Source of the DNA: Pilasporangium apinafurcum
Taxonomy: Eukaryota; Oomycota; Peronosporomycetes; Pythiales; Pythiaceae
Direction of reading: 5' to 3'
Assembly: GCA_001600495.1 (NCBI GenBank)
Contig: BCKE01000106.1
Location: 5,266 to 29,067 of the forward strand
DNA: 23,802 bases
Position 1 is the first letter of the stretch. Each line of letters opens with the position of its first letter. The translations under genes were made by a program, and so were the position numbers. Positions 18,232 to 23,802 of the stretch are shown here, piece after piece. The notes under the pieces are model-generated. The model ran no database searches, was not told where the DNA came from, and was given only the letters and a program-made list of their open reading frames with translations.

Positions 18232-20307
18232 ATGAAGATAACGTTGGTTTGCATGCTAGTGGGCGTGGCAGGAAGCGTGTTCTCTGTGGACATTGATGAG
18301 AACGAAGATATCCTCGGTGAGTTGAAGAAGGCGATCAAGGCGAAGAAGCCGAGCAGAATCAAGTGCGATGCAGATGAACTGCAGCTGTTCCTCGCCAAGA
18401 AGGACGGTGCGTGGTTGGCGGAAGCCAACACGGACATTATCACACTCGAACAACTGCCAAGTTTCGTGAAAATGATGGCTTCGCTTCGCATCAATAATGA
18501 TAAATACTTCGGAAAGGACTTTGTACCAGACGAAGGGGACATCCACGTGTTGGTGGTTGTTCCGAAGAACGAGACTGCTCCGACGGTGGTGCAAAGTGAT
18601 GTTTTTGCTCCGTATGGTGGTCAGTTCTTCCCGCAATTTGAATTACTAGGAACGCCGCTCCGTATTGCACTTCCACGCACAACGTGTTTGCCTGAACCAG
18701 AGAAATTGGCGCAAGAATGTACCTCCTTCACAGAATGGGGTGTTGGTGCTGTGCACGAGATTCCACTGATATGGGACTTCATGAAGGACCTTGGTGGATG
18801 CACAAACAACGGCAAGATCTTTTGGCGGTTGGAAGACAAACAAGTCGTGTCAGTGCTGGTGGATGGGTGGTTTCGAGCGTCTTCCCCCGGGAACATTAAT
18901 GTGCGCGCAAACAAGAAGAGTATCCTGATGGGAGCGTCGGGCATCGGCAAGTCGACGCTGTTGTGTGTGATGGCATTTTATCTCGTTTTGAAGCACAAGA
19001 AGAATGTGCTGATGTATCGGAGATTGGCCAAATTCAACCAGGAGAACTGCCTCTTTTATCTGGGATACGAGGATGGAAAAGTTGTGCAGTTTTCAGTGCA
19101 GANGTGCAAAATCCAAAACGGAATCATTATCTATGAAGAACTCATTCGTCAACAGGGCATTTCGAATGTGTGGTTGTTGTTGGATGGCTTTCGCTATGAA
19201 GATATTCCAGAGGGAATACAAACATTTAAGATGCTGGCGACATCACAGCAAGTGGACCTGAANTCTCAAGAGTGGNTTNATGCATATTGNTGTTTGTTGC
19301 CTTGTTGGTCAAAGAAGGATTTATTGTCGTTGGGAGATATGATTTACAAGTTTACAACTGATGACATGGACGAAAGATATTATTACTCTGGCGGTAGCGT
19401 GCGTGAATTTACGTTGGCCACGTCGGATGAAATACACAGTGTAATCGATGATATGATCAGCAGAATAGAGGATATGTCACTAGTCGGTCGTTTGCCCCAT
19501 ACATTCATCAAAGACGTGAATGACACGAATCAGTTTACCGCTCGACGGTATTGGGAGCAAGTCATCGACTCGGAATATACTGTCCTTACTTTTTCAGTGA
19601 GACTTCGGTCAGGTGTGCTGTTTCGAACCTACCACTGGGCAAAAAGTGCTGGACACAGATCACTCGCTGGAAGCGTTTTCGAGATCTATGTACATCGCCT
19701 TGCTGCCGACAACATGCTGAATCTTTTCATGTCAGAGTATGATCCGCCAGAAAGAAGAAAACCAAACGATCCTCGGTATTTGAAAATGACGCAAGTGGAC
19801 TTAAGAAATGGCGTCGCGACGTGCTGTGGAACGACAAGCGATCATGAGGATTATCTGAAGCGATGGAGAGATGATGAAAAGCTCACGTATTGGTTTCCTG
19901 CTTGTCACGATTTCCCAAACATTGACAGTATTGTGAAGTTCGAGTCTAGTTCTGGCAAGAGCAACGTGGCATACCTTCAGATTACTGTCGCTCCAGAACA
20001 TGAAATCGACGCCAAGCAGCTGGAGAAAATGAATGCGATTTTTTTTTCGGACGAGATCAAGCAAAAAGGAAGTACTGAACCACCGATCTACATAGCTGTT
20101 TGTCCAGATCGCAAATCGTGCGAAGCGTTTATCTTGAAACCATCACCAGAAGTTTTAGCGGCGAGAAAGGTGTGTCAAGTGTTTGTGGGCTACTACGACA
20201 TGGCCTTACTTATGATTGCTGCTGATGGTTCGGTTAACAATGCGCTCATCGAATCACTGCCTGCCCCACCTCCATACAACCTTCGAAAGCGATTGCGTAC
20301 GCAGTAG
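18232..20307 (+). CDS. Crinkler effector with P-loop NTPase and QxT-type nuclease-like domain
   Basis: A 692-residue CRN from the ATG at 18232. The frame is open upstream to an ATG at 18154, but the header begins at MKITLVCMLVG as in the paralogues, so 18232 is chosen. LQLFLAK is at 50-56 and HVLVVVP at 105-111. The NTPase has Walker A GASGIGKS (234-241, K240) and Walker B VWLLLDGF (D318). Near the C-terminus D565 is followed by LQITVAPEHEID (Q583, H590), the QxT variant of the nuclease-like motif, shared with the divergent neighbour at 16146-17990. Five N bases (19103, 19263, 19276, 19279, 19290) blur a few residues. The end is Pro- and Arg-rich. Identity is firm. Enzymatic activity of the C-terminus is uncertain because the usual acidic residue is replaced. 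Confidence 0.9.
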   Translation: MKITLVCMLVGVAGSVFSVDIDENEDILGELKKAIKAKKPSRIKCDADELQLFLAKKDGAWLAEANTDIITLEQLPSFVKMMASLRINNDKYFGKDFVPDEGDIHVLVVVPKNETAPTVVQSDVFAPYGGQFFPQFELLGTPLRIALPRTTCLPEPEKLAQECTSFTEWGVGAVHEIPLIWDFMKDLGGCTNNGKIFWRLEDKQVVSVLVDGWFRASSPGNINVRANKKSILMGASGIGKSTLLCVMAFYLVLKHKKNVLMYRRLAKFNQENCLFYLGYEDGKVVQFSVQXCKIQNGIIIYEELIRQQGISNVWLLLDGFRYEDIPEGIQTFKMLATSQQVDLXSQEWXXAYXCLLPCWSKKDLLSLGDMIYKFTTDDMDERYYYSGGSVREFTLATSDEIHSVIDDMISRIEDMSLVGRLPHTFIKDVNDTNQFTARRYWEQVIDSEYTVLTFSVRLRSGVLFRTYHWAKSAGHRSLAGSVFEIYVHRLAADNMLNLFMSEYDPPERRKPNDPRYLKMTQVDLRNGVATCCGTTSDHEDYLKRWRDDEKLTYWFPACHDFPNIDSIVKFESSSGKSNVAYLQITVAPEHEIDAKQLEKMNAIFFSDEIKQKGSTEPPIYIAVCPDRKSCEAFILKPSPEVLAARKVCQVFVGYYDMALLMIAADGSVNNALIESLPAPPPYNLRKRLRTQ

Positions 20308-20495
20308 CAAGTGATGCTGGTGGTTGTGAAATGTCATGGCAAGACGGATGGAATGGAACACTTGGTGCGCTCAATGCCTATGACACGATTATGGTTTAAG
20401 TTTGGTGATGTTGGGATGCATATTAATTAAATGATGTTAATAAATGTATTGAATCGCTGTCATTTTGGGTCTATGATCCTTTTGAGCTTATCGCA

Positions 20496-21042
20496 CTAAG
20501 TCAGATTGTCTATAAGGTTGCGTATAAGATTCCTGAATTCTTCCCAGTCTTCGAAAACATACAAGCTTCTCCAGAATTCCTCACTATCTATTCTATCATC
20601 GCCGAGCCGCAGTGGCGCACTAATCCATGTAAATGCATGCGTTCAGCCTATTTCACGCATGTAAAGCGTTCGGTGTGTTCCATCATCAATTGTACACAAG
20701 CCTTCATCCCTTGTTATATCGGGATTTGGAGCATTGAGGAATACCGGATTTCCAATAACGGTTTCGAACCGATATTTCAAAATCTCCTCAGCACTCGAAA
20801 GTTTTCGCCATGGCATTTTCGCGATTCGATCCATTGGTACCCACGCGTAGAATTGTAATTGAAGATATATATATTTTCATATCCGAATCTGTACATTTGG
20901 ATATGAAAGGTCATAACTCACCTTGTTGAATCGTGACTTCCACTTCATCATTAGGTATATCAGCATATCTTATTGTTACTGATCCTTCCGGCGGGATGTA
21001 ATTCTCATCTGCTCGTTCAGGCAGTGTATAGGAAAGCTGCAT
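20496..21042 (-). pseudogene. Possible two-exon gene with a DGxHR (ParB/sulfiredoxin-like) motif, broken
   Basis: On the minus strand an ATG at 21042 in a good context (ACCAAATG) opens 40 codons ending at a consensus donor CAAG|GTGAGT (exon to 20922). After a short A/T-rich stretch, coding resumes (WVPMDRIAKMPW, ATG at 20834) and runs to a TAG at 20496-20498, broken by one TGA at about 20640-20642. The IDDGTHRTLYMREIG segment looks like the D-G-x-H-R core of ParB-like nuclease/sulfiredoxin folds. No clean AG acceptor precedes the second exon, so splicing is unproven. A 10-bp inverted repeat (20875-20884/20899-20908) lies in the putative intron. Likely a decayed gene. The family assignment is tentative. 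Confidence 0.4.
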
Positions 21043-21170
21043 TTGGTCGGAGATGAACTACTTGCCTTCGTTTCGCCTTTAGCTGACTTTCAATTTTTCT
21101 TCTTGTTTCTCGTTTTGGTATGAGAAAAGAAAAAGAGGTAATACAAAAAGGGTTATGATATTTCTACCCC

Positions 21171-21537
21171 CTTTTTTTATATATCTACCTTTCGAAGTGC
21201 AAAATACGGTAGAGTTTACTTCAAAACACGGTATCGTGTCTTTCGCCTGTTTAGTATTACCACATATCGATGATCGGCCAACCATACTGTTCTACCCGTA
21301 GTCTGAACGCACTATACGCAAAGAGAATCCCTTTTGCTGCACTAACTCAAATAAAAAATTGAAAAGTTTCTTGGCCGATCCGTAACCCATGAAGAACTTA
21401 CTCGTCTTCTCTATTTTTATTGCTTTGTTGTCCCACCCAATCGCCAATGATAGCCAAATCTCGTTATTTATGGATTATTGGGTTTTGTCATCTTTTTTAT
21501 CGTTTTTTGCACTTCGAAAGGTAGATATATAAAAGGG
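21171..21537. mobile_element. Inverted-repeat element, MITE-like
   Basis: TATATATCTACCTTTCGAAG and its continuation GTGCAAAA (ending at 21204) return inverted at 21505-21530, a perfect match of 28 bases, extended by CCC(C) and a T run of different length. The interior (about 300 bp) has no coding frame. Size and structure fit a miniature inverted-repeat transposable element. No clear target duplication was found. Confidence 0.55.
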
Positions 21538-21583
21538 ACAATAAAAATAATGTTCCTTTTTCAAACTTAAATAAAAAAAAGGG

Positions 21584-21667
21584 AAAATATAAAAAATGCG
21601 CCATATGCAAACGTAAATATAAAAAATNCCCCACAGGTTTGGAAAATATAAAAAATACTCCACAAGG
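21584..21667. repeat. Three copies of an AAATATAAAAAAT unit
   Basis: AAATATAAAAAATGCGCCA, AAATATAAAAAATNCCCCA and AAATATAAAAAATACTCCA follow one another at 25-31-base spacing, right after the inverted-repeat element. One position is N. Confidence 0.65.
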
Positions 21668-22695
21668 AAATATTACTGTATTATATTGTTATCTTTCACT
21701 GCTCAGTAGTGGAGGACTNCCTGCCGATGAAAATGGGGATAATTCTGTTTAATCATGCATTCCTCTCACAATCAGAAAGCACCAGGTGACGATTAGCTCT
21801 ATCGTCAAATCCAGAAGTTGCAGTAAGCAATTGAAAGCTCGTACAATGGGAGCTCTATATCTAGATGAAAAAAACGAAAAAGTATTGAATTCGGTAATGT
21901 GGTTGCAGAGATATCTCCCTAAATGTGAAACAACCCACAACAATCTTCGTGCAATTTTGAGTGAATTTACATGCTTCACATACACAAATTGAGCAAATTC
22001 TAGTGCTTTGTGCATGTCTTTTCACATATTCCATCTTAATTTGTAAGTGTACATCCAATTTTTTATACGATATACCCGTATCGCACGCGTTATTCCTCGA
22101 ACGCTTCGACCTAGAGATTCGAGACTGCCAGCGAATATTCTACGGCATCTGTTAAGTGCAGGCTGGACAGAGGATATCGTATTATCTCGACTAAGCACGT
22201 AGTTGGAATATCTTTTATATATAGCAAATTGTATGTTAACTTGGAAAAAAGGCATACACACCTGCTAGGAATGGTTAATTTCAAGGCAACCGTTCTCAAT
22301 CCTGGTATGCCGCTCAATGCACATGATATCAAAATTAAGATAATAAGATAGAAAACTGTATCGCTGTCCTTTTATTTCAATGCAACAGAAATTTCCGGAT
22401 TTGGCGATATATCAAAACTATCCTGAAATTTGGGTATTTCGTGTTGATTGCGCGAGGAACGCGTGATTAATAAACAATAAAAAATCATATCCACATAACG
22501 AGCTCCAATACAATTGTAAGCTGATACTACGTCATGGAATATCGATCTACTCATCATCTTTCTCGTAATTTATTGGTTCAGGTATTATGATCATATGTCG
22601 TGTAAACACTTGAAGCAAATCAAAATATCGGATTGAGGATATCGCGTATGAACACCATTTCCAAAAAGGTGCTCTTCTTACAAAACACTTCCTGA
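21668..22695. other. Non-coding DNA upstream of the MULE transposase
   Basis: About 1 kb with only short, unconvincing frames on both strands. It probably includes the 5' end or terminal repeat of the Mutator-like element whose transposase starts at 22696, but its matching terminus is outside the window, so no boundary can be drawn. Confidence 0.35.
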
Positions 22696-23802
22696 ATGTC
22701 TTCACACAGTCTGTCTCCAATACCATCCTATGAGTCAAGCAACGAGTTCTTTGATCACCAAGTGTACACGAGCAAAGCGGATATCGTCAATGCTGTCCTA
22801 GCCTATCATGAATCTGTCCACAGGGCTTATAAGGTCGTAGTAAGCGACAAGCGACGATACAAAGTCGTTTGTGTGACCTTACAATGTGAATTTGTAGTTC
22901 AGTTTGCCTTCAAAACGGAATTCAAGAAACCCTCCAAGTTCCTGAAGCATACATGTCCGATTGAAACTGTCGATACACAATCCCACTCATTTAACAGAAA
23001 GTGGACAGGGAAGCAGCTAGCACAGAACGAGTCTATCCGAGAGCTTTTTGTTCAGCATGGGCGAGATGTTTCTCCAGTCATCATTCAACGGACGGTGGCA
23101 AAGTTGGGGCATTCTGCATCTTATATAAACTGTGTGACCGCGTGTAAGAGATTGAGATCTGAATTATTTAAGGATGACATCGCTCAATTCGCATTTCTCC
23201 CGTCCTATATCGAAGCAATGAAACAATTTGGCCACGCTGGAACTCTCGAAACGTCAAGTGGTGTTTTTAAACGTTTGTGTATCGTTTATCGAGAAGGATC
23301 AAAATCATTTTCTCAGTACGCAGATCGTGGCTTAANCGTAGATGGCACCTTTTTGAAGACATCACCCGGAGGAGTACTTCTCGNGGCCTGCTTTCGTAAC
23401 GGAAACGGAGAAATTCAAATTGTGGGAATTGCGGTGGTGGCTATCGAAAATGAAGATAATTGGTCGTACTTTTTGAACTTTTTGCTGAGTAACCTCGATA
23501 ATAAACCAGCGTTTATAATATCTGATCGTGACAAAGGATTAGTGCCGGCCGCAGCCAAGATTGACGCAGTTCATTATCACTTCTTTTGCTTCCGGCATCT
23601 TATGGAAAATTTTAACAAGAAATTTAGATCCAAGGAACTCAAGAATGCAGCGTGGGCACTTGCCCGTTCAATGTCTAAGGGTTCATTTGAACATCAAGCG
23701 GAACTCCTAAGGGGTATGAACCCTGGTGCACTGAAGTGGCTGATGGACATCGGTGAAGAGAAGTGGTCACTCTATTTCAGTCCTTGTCCACGGTACGGAA
23801 TG
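22696..23802 (+). CDS. Mutator-like (MULE) transposase, 3' end outside window
   Basis: From the ATG at 22696 (MSSHSLSPIP) the frame stays open for 369 codons to the window edge. Residues 15-95 have the FAR1/MuDR-type N-terminal zinc-binding pattern (VVCVTLQC, then HTC). The MULE catalytic core follows: VDGTFLKT with D216, IISDRDKG with D277 and CFRHL with C298 and H301, the CxxH typical of this family. WSLYFSPCPRYG near the edge is where the family leads into the RYG...TSN region. The third catalytic acid lies beyond the window. Two N bases (23336, 23384) affect single residues. No stop interrupts it, so this may be an autonomous copy. Confidence 0.88.
   Translation, partial: MSSHSLSPIPSYESSNEFFDHQVYTSKADIVNAVLAYHESVHRAYKVVVSDKRRYKVVCVTLQCEFVVQFAFKTEFKKPSKFLKHTCPIETVDTQSHSFNRKWTGKQLAQNESIRELFVQHGRDVSPVIIQRTVAKLGHSASYINCVTACKRLRSELFKDDIAQFAFLPSYIEAMKQFGHAGTLETSSGVFKRLCIVYREGSKSFSQYADRGLXVDGTFLKTSPGGVLLXACFRNGNGEIQIVGIAVVAIENEDNWSYFLNFLLSNLDNKPAFIISDRDKGLVPAAAKIDAVHYHFFCFRHLMENFNKKFRSKELKNAAWALARSMSKGSFEHQAELLRGMNPGALKWLMDIGEEKWSLYFSPCPRYGM

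Noticed and set aside
16146-20307. Toxin-antitoxin or bacterial defence (STAND NTPase) operon
   Set aside because: The NTPase genes carry CRN/RHS features and lie among eukaryotic transposons. No operon structure or ribosome-binding sites are present.
21475-22332. Several short frames on both strands, 21.4-22.7 kb
   Set aside because: Tyr/Phe/Ile-rich or very short with no start context, motif or paralogue. Consistent with chance in A/T-rich DNA.

Overview
The window looks like nuclear DNA of an oomycete (water mould). The main reason is a group of Crinkler (CRN) effector genes with the LxLFLAK / HVLVxxP header found in oomycetes (and more sparsely in some fungi and protists). They sit among transposons. 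Two of them carry, close to the start codon, a CATTTCTTCATTT stretch resembling the oomycete initiator plus flanking element. The species cannot be named from this sequence. The assembly is a draft: there is an 845-base gap at 11402-12246, and the scattered single N bases fall almost entirely in multi-copy sequence.

Layout. 1-1146: 3' part of a CRN gene with a PD-(D/E)XK nuclease-like C-terminus. 1147-3855: decayed sequence with a truncated transposase and an orphan frame broken by three stops. 3856-5199: a complete CRN paralogous to the first. 5432-7696: a long CRN with header, P-loop NTPase and ExK nuclease. 7805-9973: a Tc1/mariner-superfamily element with a frameshifted transposase and a very long second-D-to-E spacing, carrying a tRNA-like insert. 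10045-11401: a tRNA-derived SINE-like unit, unassigned DNA with striking hairpins, and the zinc-knuckle tail of a Mutator-like transposase running up to the gap. 12343-12412: a tRNA-Glu-like sequence. 12546-14092: a well-preserved Tc1 DD34E element with 43-44 bp TIRs and a TA duplication. 14210-16104: two neighbouring genes (minus strand) built from 24-residue tandem repeats, the upstream one broken. 16146-17990: a headerless NTPase-nuclease of the CRN/RHS type (minus strand), head to head with 18232-20307, a full CRN with header, P-loop and a QxT-type nuclease-like end. 20496-21042: remains of a possibly spliced gene with a DGxHR motif. 21171-21667: an inverted-repeat (MITE-like) element and a short A/T-rich tandem array. 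22696-23802: the N-terminal part of an intact-looking Mutator-like transposase running off the window.

How it fits together. The CRNs share a ubiquitin-like header and, in three cases, an upstream block (TTTTTACTTTTT...GTAATTAC about 110-125 bases before the ATG, then an ATTGG/initiator-like region). They carry three different C-terminal arrangements. This fits the known modular recombination of CRN families, with a promoter-plus-header cassette attached to different NTPase/nuclease bodies in a transposon-rich region. The most unusual items are the shared upstream module, the 24-residue repeat genes (reminiscent of giant-virus repeat proteins), the paired CCCC-loop hairpins near 11 kb, and the long-spacing DDE element.
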